Shown in pieces: positions 9,205 through 16,873 of a stretch of 58,231 bases of DNA (positions are counted from its first letter, which is position 1; every line of letters begins with the position of its first letter). The DNA comes from UBA8296 sp031581145 (GTDB lineage Bacteria > Bacteroidota > Rhodothermia > Balneolales > Balneolaceae), in NCBI GenBank assembly GCA_031581145.1, contig JAVLBP010000010.1, positions 1-58,231 of the forward strand. Direction: 5' to 3'. A program made the position numbers and the translations under genes. The notes beneath the pieces are model-generated. The model was not told the DNA's origin and did no database searches. It saw nothing but the letters and a program-made list of their open reading frames with translations.

Positions 9205-10291
9205 ACCCACGACATGGCTTTGGTGGCGGACGGTGTTTTGGCGGTTGTCCACGTTTATGATGGGGGTAACCCTGGTCTTGGTCTTTATTTTTATCCTGGT
9301 CGACTTCTCAGAGAACAGCGATAATTTTGCCGATCGTGGCGCTTCACGCCAAGAGGTTATTTGGCAGTATTATGCACCTTTTATCCCAGAAATGGTGCGA
9401 CTCATCTCCCCTGTCGCACTATTCATTACTGTGCTTTTCCATGTCGGGCGCATGACAGAGCGTCTTGAATTTGCAGTCCTGAAAGCTAGCGGAGCAAAGA
9501 CGTGGCCTATGTTGGCACCTTTTTTTGGGTTCGGCTTGCTTGTTGCACTGGGCATTAGCTGGCTGGATTCGGAGAAGCTCCCTCAAGCCAATCAACTACG
9601 TCATGAATTTGAGCAAGAATTTTTGCGTGGGCGCTCGGAACGTCTAGAAAGAGGAAGCGTCTTTCGCCAGCTCCCCAACCAAGATATTTTATCGATTCAG
9701 TACTACGACATTCATGGTCACTATGGGTATCAGGCGCAGATTGTGTCGATGGATTCCTCCTCGATTCAGTCATGGAGCCAGGCCAACAAAATCACATGGA
9801 TGGATTCCACGCAGCAATGGCGGTTCTCATCGTTTGAGCAAGTCGATTTGACAAAGGACGCTTTTGGTCGGACCGTTCAAGATCAAGTGGATACCGCTTT
9901 TGCCGTAACACCCGAAGATTTATCAAGGCAAACAAGCGACATTTACCGCCTCTCTTATCGTGATGGATGGTCTTATGTTGAGTCGCTTGAGCGTTTAGGG
10001 ATTGGCCATATCAAACTCCCTGTTGTGCAATACTTTGGGAGGTTGTTCTATCCTGTTTCTATGCTTATTGTGACGCTTCTTGGGTTTGGTTTGGCCGCGG
10101 GACGACGAGGTCTTGGTCGTGGCTTGCTGATCGCGCTTGGCTTGCTTATCAGCTTCTCCTATCTCACCATTATGAAATTGGCAGAACCTTTTGGTGCAGC
10201 CGGTCTGTTGACACCCTGGCTAGCTGCGGCTCTACCCCATCTCGTATTTTTTGTCGGAGCCTTAGGATTGGTACGAACCGTGCCTCGGTAA
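9197..10291 (+). CDS. lptG: LptF/LptG (YjgP/YjgQ) family permease, LptG-like
   Basis: At 364 residues this is the usual family length. It has membrane helices near residues 15-36, 60-80 and 98-120, a periplasmic beta-rich middle part, and three C-terminal helices from about 275. The early 'LLQ/PQANQLRHEFE' type segment after the third helix (KLPQANQLRHEFE) is also present in the preceding paralogue (LPQANQKARALF), confirming they are a permease pair. LptF and LptG together form the transmembrane part of the LPS transporter. Which paralogue is F or G is assigned by order and by the long insert in the first, and could be the reverse. Confidence 0.85.
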   Translation: MNRPTTWLWWRTVFWRLSTFMMGVTLVLVFIFILVDFSENSDNFADRGASRQEVIWQYYAPFIPEMVRLISPVALFITVLFHVGRMTERLEFAVLKASGAKTWPMLAPFFGFGLLVALGISWLDSEKLPQANQLRHEFEQEFLRGRSERLERGSVFRQLPNQDILSIQYYDIHGHYGYQAQIVSMDSSSIQSWSQANKITWMDSTQQWRFSSFEQVDLTKDAFGRTVQDQVDTAFAVTPEDLSRQTSDIYRLSYRDGWSYVESLERLGIGHIKLPVVQYFGRLFYPVSMLIVTLLGFGLAAGRRGLGRGLLIALGLLISFSYLTIMKLAEPFGAAGLLTPWLAAALPHLVFFVGALGLVRTVPR

Positions 10292-10305
10292 TCATATCTT
10301 GCTGA

Positions 10306-10375
10306 TCATGGCTTGATGGTCATGGCATGCTTGTCATGCCCCGATGGTCATGCCAGGCTTATCATGCTTCAGGCA
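10306..10375. repeat. 14-bp tandem array, 5 units, between convergent genes
   Basis: TCATG occurs at 10306, 10320, 10334, 10348 and 10362, exactly 14 bases apart. The units share a TCATGsC start and a GATGG end, with differences. The array fills the spacer between the lptG stop and the DUF3467 gene and runs into that gene's last codons. A small hairpin GGCATG/CATGCC (10324-10340) is a by-product of the repeat. Confidence 0.85.
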
Positions 10376-10688
10376 GTGGGCCTCTGTAATGTAGGGGCGC
10401 CTCAACCTTTTCCTTGGCTTGAATTTCGCCATGCTCTGCTTCAAAACGGTGGATATTCTCTTGTAATGCATGAGCCAATCGCTTTGCATGGTCTGGTGTA
10501 AGGATCATTCTTTTGACCACTTTAGCTTTGGGGACACCGGGCAGCAAACTCAAAAAATCGAGCACAAACTCAGAGGATGAATGGGTGATCATTACCAAGT
10601 TGGAATAACTACCCTGCGCCTCTTGTTCTGAGAGCTCTATATCAATATTCTTTTTTCCGGGTGTTTTTGGGTTGGACTCGTCTGCCAT
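10362..10688 (-). CDS. DUF3467 family protein
   Basis: A 108-residue acidic protein with the DUF3467 pattern: a central YSNLVMITHSSSEFVLDFLS segment, a short proline-containing turn (LLPGVPKAKV), then 'RMILTPDHAKRLAHALQENI'. The family is small and widespread in Bacteroidota and other phyla; its biochemical role is unknown. It is convergent with lptG and divergent from the DUF4290-like gene. The last residues overlap the 14-bp array, so the C-terminus may be variable. No signal peptide or membrane segment is seen. Confidence 0.8.
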   Translation of the reverse strand: MADESNPKTPGKKNIDIELSEQEAQGSYSNLVMITHSSSEFVLDFLSLLPGVPKAKVVKRMILTPDHAKRLAHALQENIHRFEAEHGEIQAKEKVEAPLHYRGPLPEA

Positions 10689-10825
10689 GGGTCTGGGGTT
10701 GTGGTTAATCTCAGAGAAGTTATTCTGTGGTATCGTTATTCTATAACATCAATAGCCAAAGTAAGGATTTCTGTGTATCCTATGAATGGTATCTAAGCGC
10801 CGTCATGGTGACTTGGCTATTACCT

Positions 10826-10885
10826 AATTCAACAGAATCTAATCCAACAGCATCGTATCCAACGGCATCTAATCTAACAGCTCTT
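10826..10885. repeat. 15-bp tandem array, 4 units, upstream of the DUF4290-like gene
   Basis: AACAG/AACGG recurs at 10831, 10846, 10861 and 10876 with period 15; the consensus unit is AATCCAACAGCATCT. It could be non-coding leader or, if translation starts at 10727 or 10805, an in-frame N-terminal repeat. The multiple-of-three period slightly favours translation. Confidence 0.8.
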
Positions 10886-10888
10886 TTT

Positions 10889-11170
10889 ATGTTTTTACCT
10901 CAACAAGCCCCATCAGATGTCGATTGCGGCCGAAATCTTGATCTGCTGATTCAAGCACTGCCAAGAATAGAGGACGCTGAAGAGAGACAACGCATCGCGA
11001 ATCGAGCTGTGGGGTTGATTCGACAAAGCCATCCAAGTTGGAATGCCTTGAAAGGGGAAGCGGATTTGGCTTGGGATCTTTTTCTAAGGATTGCCTCTTT
11101 TGACCCGAAGGATCTTGGGATTAAAAAGCCTGAAAGTGCCTCTTCAAAACAGCCATCTAAGCACTCATAG
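10889..11170 (+). CDS. DUF4290-like small protein
   Basis: The 93-residue product contains CGRNLDLLIQALPRIEDAEE followed by RQRIANRAVGLIRQ and a WDLFLRIASFD segment. This resembles the N-terminal half of Bacteroidota DUF4290 proteins ('YGRNIQKMV...IEDREERN...LWDHL'). Typical members are longer, so this is a short or trimmed form. I chose the ATG at 10889 because it puts the CGRN motif at the usual distance from the N-terminus. In-frame alternatives are ATG 10805 and GTG 10727, which would add the 15-bp array as a Ser/Thr/Asn-rich leader. The function of the family is not known to me. Confidence 0.6.
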   Translation: MFLPQQAPSDVDCGRNLDLLIQALPRIEDAEERQRIANRAVGLIRQSHPSWNALKGEADLAWDLFLRIASFDPKDLGIKKPESASSKQPSKHS

Positions 11171-11171
11171 C

Positions 11172-11193
11172 ATTTTCAATTTAAATTGAAAAT
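11172..11193. promoter_or_regulatory. Perfect 22-bp palindrome before menF
   Basis: ATTTTCAATTT (11172-11182) is followed directly by its exact reverse complement (11183-11193). It starts one base after the DUF4290-like stop codon and lies 83 bases before menF. With no loop and no GC core it fits a symmetrical repressor site better than an intrinsic terminator, though a T-run at 11199-11203 leaves the latter open. Confidence 0.5.
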
Positions 11194-11275
11194 AGCCGTT
11201 TTTGTGCGTATCATTCATGTATAGGCAGAAAAAAGTATCAATTATGATGCTTTCTTCGCTCAACAAAATGAATGT

Positions 11276-12802
11276 ATGTTTAATACGGTAACACCCCACA
11301 ATTATAGTGCACAAACCGCGTCTTTTGACTCCAAGAATAAGCGTAGTGTAAACAAAGAGTGGACAGTATTTACCTTTGAATGGGATGTTGAGTCGTTGCT
11401 AAGACAGCTTCGCAACTCTTCTTCAAATCAAAGAAATGCCCGTTTTTCATGGAAAGCTCCTGATAACAGTGCATCGCATAGAAGTTCCTCAAATGGAGAA
11501 GAGTTCATCGCCTTGGGTAAACTACATGCGCTAAAAGCCACAGGTGAGCGCCGATTCCATGATCTCGCACAGGCTGAGCAGTCACTGCGTGGCAAAACGC
11601 ATTTTGTAAACTTCCGTACCAACCAAGACGCTGCTGTTCCTTTTATAGTAGGGGGTGCTGCATTCCATCACTTTAATATCGATCCTACCTGGAGTGCATT
11701 TGGATCCACTCAATTTATCCTCCCAAGACTTGTGGTAGGTAAAGATGATAAGGGTCAAGGCTATCTCCGTTTTACACTCCCCTCAAAAGAGGCTGATGCG
11801 TGGCTTGGGCAAATCCAGAACACGGTTGGAAGCAAACGTGATACCTTTTTGGAAGAAAGGCTTGAACAAACCCTCCAGTCAGAAGGTTTTGATCTTCATG
11901 AAGAGCTCTACTCAACTGAGGGTGATACCACAGACTTGGTAAATGAGACCATGTCGTTGAGAGAGCGTCTCCAGTATGCAGCTTCACAACAAAAAAAGGC
12001 GTGGATTTCTCGATTTGAAAAGGCTATTGACGCCCTGCAACATAGCTCAATCACGAAGGTTGTGTTGGCCCGTCAAGCTAAGGTGCGCGGCGTTACGAGC
12101 CAAGAAAGAGCTCACTTACAACGATCCCTGCAGGAGCGATATCAAAACTGTATCCATTTTTGTGTAGAGCCTACGTCATCGGCTAGTTTTTTTGGAGCCA
12201 CGCCCGAGAGGTTGCTACGTTTGCAAGGACAACAGCTCCATATCGATGCACTTGCCGGCTCAAGAAGTCGAGGTAAAACGTCCGTGGAGGACCAAGAATT
12301 AGCCCACGATCTACTTCACGCCGACAAAGACGCGATGGAGCATGACATTGTGAAGCGCCAAATTCTGGAAGTATTAGATCCATTTAGCAAGCAGTTACGC
12401 TATCCATCATCACCCCTTCTCAAAGCACTTCCTAATGTACAACACCTTCACACCCCTATTGAAGCGGAATTAGAGCATTCCACTTCTGTTTTTGACCTAA
12501 TCGCGCAACTCCATCCAACACCCGCCGTAGGGGGATATCCAAAGGCTGATGCCCTGGGTGTTATTGAGCAGATGGAGCCCCAAAATAGAGGTTGGTACGC
12601 CGGAATTGTGGGTTGGGTTTCTGAGCAAGGAGACGCAGATATCGCAGTATCCATTAGGAGTGCCTCGCACATCAAAGATACGCTCACATTGTACGCTGGA
12701 TGTGGGCTAGTTGAAGGGTCTATTCCGGAGCAAGAATGGGACGAGACCTACGTCAAGTTGGCTCCTTTTCTTGAGGCCGCAGAAGATGTCGCTCACGTCT
12801 AA
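11276..12802 (+). CDS. menF: Isochorismate synthase (menaquinone pathway)
   Basis: Converts chorismate to isochorismate, the first committed step to menaquinone. The C-terminal half carries the chorismate-binding motifs: FFGATPERLL, LAGSRSRG, EHDIVKRQI, HLHTPIEA, LHPTPAVGGYPK and the C-terminal AGCGLVEGSIPEQEWDE. The N-terminal 220 residues are the usual variable domain. The 508-residue length is slightly above average. The next gene, menD, starts 17 bases inside the 3' end and continues the pathway, which favours menaquinone over siderophore or salicylate synthesis. The ATG at 11276 follows another ATG-rich stretch, so the start could differ by a few codons. Confidence 0.92.
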   Translation: MFNTVTPHNYSAQTASFDSKNKRSVNKEWTVFTFEWDVESLLRQLRNSSSNQRNARFSWKAPDNSASHRSSSNGEEFIALGKLHALKATGERRFHDLAQAEQSLRGKTHFVNFRTNQDAAVPFIVGGAAFHHFNIDPTWSAFGSTQFILPRLVVGKDDKGQGYLRFTLPSKEADAWLGQIQNTVGSKRDTFLEERLEQTLQSEGFDLHEELYSTEGDTTDLVNETMSLRERLQYAASQQKKAWISRFEKAIDALQHSSITKVVLARQAKVRGVTSQERAHLQRSLQERYQNCIHFCVEPTSSASFFGATPERLLRLQGQQLHIDALAGSRSRGKTSVEDQELAHDLLHADKDAMEHDIVKRQILEVLDPFSKQLRYPSSPLLKALPNVQHLHTPIEAELEHSTSVFDLIAQLHPTPAVGGYPKADALGVIEQMEPQNRGWYAGIVGWVSEQGDADIAVSIRSASHIKDTLTLYAGCGLVEGSIPEQEWDETYVKLAPFLEAAEDVAHV

Positions 12803-14627
12803 ACCCTCTGATGTGCAAGACGCAGTACCAGAGACTCAACTATGGGCTGATGCCCAGTATGAGTGGTGCATAGGCTTTGCAAGGTCACTTGTTTACAAAG
12901 GCCTGACACATGTCGTGATGAGCCCAGGATCACGATCCACACCTATGGTTCTTGCTTTCGAGAAAACACCCGAGATTCAATTCTCAGTAGTTCTCGACGA
13001 ACGGAGTGCGTCTTTTATGGCGCTGGGACTATCCAAAACGGGTAGCCCAGCTGCCTTTTTGTGTACAAGCGGTACGGCGACAACCCATGCCTATGCTGCT
13101 ATGTGGGAGGCTAAGGAGTCACGGGTTCCCCTGATAACCATCACAGCAGATCGCCCCCCAAGACTTAGAGACAAGGGTGCCTCACAAACCATCCATCAAG
13201 TAGGAATGTTTGGCTCTGCAGCCGTGGCTGCATATGACATTGGCCAACCTTTAGGGCTTAAGGCAGGTGCCCAAACGGGTACTGAAGCTTTTGAAATGTC
13301 GATGATGCATCAAGGGCCTGTGCATGTCAATATCGGGTTTGATAAACCGTTTGAACCAAGCTCTTGGGACTCACAAGCTCATGATTTTGTGGAAACAAGC
13401 GAGCGATCTAGTGAGCGATCTGCTGAGCCATCTATTCCTGTCAATTTGTTGGGTCAAGATGCGCCTTCTCAAGGGTTTCAAGCAGATGAGGTTACGTCAT
13501 TTACAAGCTATGCTGGAGAGCGCCCTGTCGTATTGTTAGGACCTATGCAAGGATTTCATGCAGACCAGCCGTTATCCCAGGCTTTGAGCTTGCTGGCCCG
13601 GCATCTACCCACTCTTAGTGAGACGGGGTCTAGAGAGGTCTTATCTGTCTTATATGGGTGTTCGGCAAAACCGCCTGATTGGACACCAAGCTCTATTCTA
13701 TGGTTTGATCGAGCGCCCTATTCTCCCGCACTTTTAGCGTGGATGCAACAGTGCCAAGCCCAGGGGGTTCGCATGATCCAATGTTCATGGGATGGGAACA
13801 TTCGAGAACCTTTTGGTGTGAACGCAGCCTCCATCAAAGGCCTCTCTTTTGCGACATTTACATCATGGGTCATGGGTGGAGACGGTGGTAAAAAGTATGA
13901 TCAGGAGGATGGTCAAAAAAAGGTGATGCATCCCTCATGTCAGAGCTGGCTAGAGTCCATCGACACGGATTGGCGCCATCAATGGGAAGCCGTAGATCAG
14001 CAGGTGACATCAACACTAGAACAGCAACTTAAAGCCCACACACTCGAAGCAGACGCCCATGACTCACTCATGGACTCAGAGGTTATTCATCATGTGCTTA
14101 CGGCTACCCCACATGAGCTTCCCGTTATGGTAGGAAATTCGATGGTTCCTAGGGATGTTACCTCCATGCAACCAGTCACAAAACACCCCTGGGTCCTCGC
14201 TCAACGGGGGGTGGCTGGGATTGATGGCAATCTCTCAACAGCCATGGGGTTAAGTCTAGGGTTTCAAAAGCCTCTTGTCTGTATCGTAGGCGATTTAACC
14301 ATGCTTCATGATATGACAGCCCTCCTTTCTGCGCGCATTTGTTCTCAACCCGTAGTGGTGGTTGTGATCAATAATGGTGGTGGAAAGATTTTTGATAGGC
14401 TACCTATTGCCCACAAAGACGCGGATATACTCAATAGCTATTTTACCACCCCACAGTCGGTCAATCTTGCGACACTTGCCCAAGCTTTTGATGCCGTAGA
14501 GTACATTGGCATTCAACAAAGAGATGAGTTAACATCATTATCCTCAACCCTAAATAGTGCATTAGAATCTACGCAAGGTGGAGTAACGTTGATTGACATT
14601 CAAACCGATGGAACACGATTCTCATGA
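12786..14627 (+). CDS. menD: 2-succinyl-5-enolpyruvyl-6-hydroxy-3-cyclohexene-1-carboxylate synthase
   Basis: A thiamine-diphosphate enzyme joining isochorismate and 2-oxoglutarate. The N-terminal domain shows MSPGSRSTPM and the CTSGTATTHAYAAMWEA motif; the C-terminal ThDP domain shows GIDGNLSTAMG, then GDLTMLHDM and VVVVINNGGGKIF. I chose the ATG at 12786 (613 residues), which overlaps menF by 17 bases. An earlier in-frame ATG at 12711 would add 25 residues lying entirely inside menF and is unlikely. The linker after the first domain carries a four-residue repeat (SERS, SERS, AEPS). The stop overlaps the menB start (ATGA). Confidence 0.93.
   Translation: MSLTSKPSDVQDAVPETQLWADAQYEWCIGFARSLVYKGLTHVVMSPGSRSTPMVLAFEKTPEIQFSVVLDERSASFMALGLSKTGSPAAFLCTSGTATTHAYAAMWEAKESRVPLITITADRPPRLRDKGASQTIHQVGMFGSAAVAAYDIGQPLGLKAGAQTGTEAFEMSMMHQGPVHVNIGFDKPFEPSSWDSQAHDFVETSERSSERSAEPSIPVNLLGQDAPSQGFQADEVTSFTSYAGERPVVLLGPMQGFHADQPLSQALSLLARHLPTLSETGSREVLSVLYGCSAKPPDWTPSSILWFDRAPYSPALLAWMQQCQAQGVRMIQCSWDGNIREPFGVNAASIKGLSFATFTSWVMGGDGGKKYDQEDGQKKVMHPSCQSWLESIDTDWRHQWEAVDQQVTSTLEQQLKAHTLEADAHDSLMDSEVIHHVLTATPHELPVMVGNSMVPRDVTSMQPVTKHPWVLAQRGVAGIDGNLSTAMGLSLGFQKPLVCIVGDLTMLHDMTALLSARICSQPVVVVVINNGGGKIFDRLPIAHKDADILNSYFTTPQSVNLATLAQAFDAVEYIGIQQRDELTSLSSTLNSALESTQGGVTLIDIQTDGTRFS
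13398..13433. repeat. 12-bp tandem array, 3 units, inside menD
   Basis: GAGCGATCT at 13401 and 13413 and GAGCCATCT at 13425 give a 12-bp period encoding SERS-SERS-AEPS in a domain linker. The frame is preserved. Confidence 0.75.
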
Positions 14628-15502
14628 GTACTGAACACCGCATGAAACATCCTGAGGCTGGCAAGCCTATTGATTGGGTCGCTCAGGAACCCTACGAAGA
14701 CATTACCTACGCCAAAGCGGAAGGTGTAGCTAGGATTGCCTTCAATAGGCCTGATGTACTGAATGCCTTTCGACCCAAAACTGTCCATGAGCTTGAACAA
14801 GCCCTTATAGATGCACGGGATGATTCCTCCATTGGAGTCGTTTTGCTGACTGCTGAGGGACCCAGTCAAAAAGGGGCTTGGTCTTTTTGTACAGGTGGGG
14901 ATCAATCGGTGCGTGGAGACCATGGGTATGAGGGAGAAGATGGTGTGCATCGACTCAACATTTTGGACGTACAGCGTCATATTCGGTTCATGCCCAAGGT
15001 TGTGATCGCTGTGGTGCCTGGATGGGCTGCTGGTGGAGGCCATAGCCTCCATGTGGTGTGCGACTTAACCTTGGCTAGCCAAGAACATGCACGATTCAAG
15101 CAAACCGATGCAGATGTCGCAAGTTTTGATGGTGGCTTTGGATCGGCATTGCTTGCCAGACAAGTGGGTCAAAAGCGTGCTCGTGAAATCTTCTTTTTGG
15201 GTCGCACATACTCTGCCGAAGAGGCCGTTGAGATGGGTATGGTGAATGCATCGATCCCCCACAACGAGCTAGAGCAAACGGCTGTGGATTGGGCTCGAGA
15301 CATCCTAGCAAAGAGTCCAACATCTATACGTATGCTCAAGTTTGCCTTCAATGCCGTAGATGATGGCATGGTGGGGCAACAAGTATTCTCCGGCGAGGCA
15401 ACCCGTCTTGCCTATGCTCAGGAAGAAGCTGCAGAAGGGCGAGAGGCCTTTAAAGAGAAGCGAAAGCCAGATTACCGTCGCTTCCCTTGGAGACCGTTGT
15501 AG
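14624..15502 (+). CDS. menB: 1,4-dihydroxy-2-naphthoyl-CoA synthase
   Basis: Crotonase-fold enzyme closing the second ring from o-succinylbenzoyl-CoA. Family signatures are WSFCTGGDQSVRG, VVPGWAAGGGHSLHVVCDLT (oxyanion hole) and TDADVASFDGGFGSA, the MenB-specific segment with the catalytic Asp region. The C-terminus ends in RRFPWRPL, also typical. 292 residues is the normal length. The start codon overlaps the menD stop by 4 bases. The gene ends one base before the convergent phosphodiesterase gene. Confidence 0.95.
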   Translation: MSTEHRMKHPEAGKPIDWVAQEPYEDITYAKAEGVARIAFNRPDVLNAFRPKTVHELEQALIDARDDSSIGVVLLTAEGPSQKGAWSFCTGGDQSVRGDHGYEGEDGVHRLNILDVQRHIRFMPKVVIAVVPGWAAGGGHSLHVVCDLTLASQEHARFKQTDADVASFDGGFGSALLARQVGQKRAREIFFLGRTYSAEEAVEMGMVNASIPHNELEQTAVDWARDILAKSPTSIRMLKFAFNAVDDGMVGQQVFSGEATRLAYAQEEAAEGREAFKEKRKPDYRRFPWRPL

Positions 15503-15503
15503 G

Positions 15504-16784
15504 TCACTGTGAAATGATCCAGTGATTCAGGCGATTATGAGGTGATTCAAGTAGAACCTTGATGGTATCAGAGTCGATTGTTTCCGAAGGTAACGTCAGG
15601 GTTGCCTGATTGTCAGAGCACGGCACCGTAGCAAATTGCTCATACGTGTCGAATTGTCCAGCTCCATAGTTATCCCCCACTGTGACAGAAATGTCCACAT
15701 CACATGGATCACTGGACTCCTCTGTCTGCCAGGAATCCCAGGACAACGATATACGATCAGTCCCTATTCTAGATGCCTTCATTGAGCTCACATCAACAGG
15801 GCCAATAAATGAGACCCCATCAAGCTCACGGCTTAACTCTTTAGGAATCTCTACACCCAAATAGCGTGCAATGGATGGATATAAATCAACATGCTGTACA
15901 TCACCTTGGTAGAAGTACTCATTAACGCCAGGATGATTGGTGGCAAACCAAACCTTTTTTTCTCGTACAGTTTGACCTCCATGATTGCGGCCGTCGGGCA
16001 GTGCACGTCCATGATCCGTGGTGACCACAACCATCCAATCTTCATCATACATGTCCATTCGTTGTTGTACAGACTGCCAGATCATACCCACTTGGGTATC
16101 CGCATGCCGAATGGATTCATAATGAGGCTCTGTTTCACCAAAACTATGACCTGTGTCATCTGGATACCATAGATAGACCCAAGAAAAATCGGGTCCATCC
16201 AACGCAATAGATGTGGCTGCTTCCTTTGCTACATGATTGTCCAGCTCACGAACCCACGCTGAATCTTGTTGGATAACGTGATCCACGACATCATATCCAT
16301 CCCTAACGATATCAATAGAGAAGGATCCAGCTTCCTCAAGCCCCATGCCAATTAATTTGGTACGATTATCTGTCCACGAAGAATATAATGCTGTGACTAA
16401 GGAAGGTTTTTGGGTCTCAATTAACCGATACAAGCTCCAGTAGCGATAATTGGGATTCAAAATCAAGTTGGTGTACACGTTGTGTTTATTCGCCCAAACG
16501 CCTGTCAAAACATTGTTATAACCAATGGCGGAAGCTGTGGGCGATTCAGAATACCCCCCTGCAAGCCCTCCAGTCATGGCGTGAGTGTACCCGCCTAAGG
16601 AGGCAATGTCATCGATCGCAGGTGTCTCCAAGGAATCCAGAATGTCTGCAGAAATGCCATCTAAAATAATATAAACCACATTCTTTGCTAGTGGCTGTTT
16701 GTTTGACGTGGTGTCAATAGATTGCGCTTCAACTTGTAGGTTGAGCATGAATAGAGCTAGCCAGCCTATTGAGAGAACTTTCAT
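15504..16784 (-). CDS. Secreted type I phosphodiesterase / nucleotide pyrophosphatase (alkaline phosphatase superfamily)
   Basis: A signal peptide (residues 1-21) precedes an alkaline-phosphatase-superfamily domain. Metal and catalytic residues can be placed: Asp42 in YIILDG, the nucleophile Ser85 in SPTASAIGYNNVLTG (most ENPP enzymes have Thr), Asp209/Asp210 and His213 in YPDDTGH, Asp257-His258 in TTDHGR, and His268 in NHGG. The expected reaction is hydrolysis of phosphodiesters or nucleotides outside the cytoplasm; the substrate is unknown. The last 90 residues look like an extra fibronectin-like beta domain. The gene follows susC-susD on the same strand, separated from susD by a strong terminator, so it probably has its own promoter. 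Confidence 0.8.
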   Translation of the reverse strand: MKVLSIGWLALFMLNLQVEAQSIDTTSNKQPLAKNVVYIILDGISADILDSLETPAIDDIASLGGYTHAMTGGLAGGYSESPTASAIGYNNVLTGVWANKHNVYTNLILNPNYRYWSLYRLIETQKPSLVTALYSSWTDNRTKLIGMGLEEAGSFSIDIVRDGYDVVDHVIQQDSAWVRELDNHVAKEAATSIALDGPDFSWVYLWYPDDTGHSFGETEPHYESIRHADTQVGMIWQSVQQRMDMYDEDWMVVVTTDHGRALPDGRNHGGQTVREKKVWFATNHPGVNEYFYQGDVQHVDLYPSIARYLGVEIPKELSRELDGVSFIGPVDVSSMKASRIGTDRISLSWDSWQTEESSDPCDVDISVTVGDNYGAGQFDTYEQFATVPCSDNQATLTLPSETIDSDTIKVLLESPHNRLNHWIISQ

Positions 16785-16799
16785 ATAATGATTTATATG
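16782..16799 (-). promoter_or_regulatory. Palindrome overlapping the phosphodiesterase start codon
   Basis: CATATAA (16782-16788), TGAT, TTATATG (16793-16799) is an inverted repeat whose edge is the minus-strand ATG start. It could mask the start in a small hairpin or be a protein-binding site; AT-richness makes chance plausible. Confidence 0.3.
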
Positions 16800-16811
16800 T
16801 GTTGCATAAAA

Positions 16812-16839
16812 AACCCCTCACCAGTCATAGTGAGGGGTT
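16812..16839 (-). terminator. Intrinsic terminator after susD
   Basis: AACCCCTCAC (16812-16821) and GTGAGGGGTT (16830-16839) form a perfect 10-bp stem with an 8-base loop. On the minus strand it is followed by a T-run. It sits 35 bases beyond the susD stop and separates susCD from the phosphodiesterase gene. It is the only classical intrinsic terminator I found in the window. Confidence 0.88.
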
Positions 16840-16873
16840 AACCTTAACTTTCTAAAATCTTTCGGGACCAAAC

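Noticed and set aside
10306..10375. Tandem units considered as a small CRISPR array
   Set aside because: Units are contiguous with no unique spacers between identical repeats, and no cas genes are present. The same applies to the other arrays.
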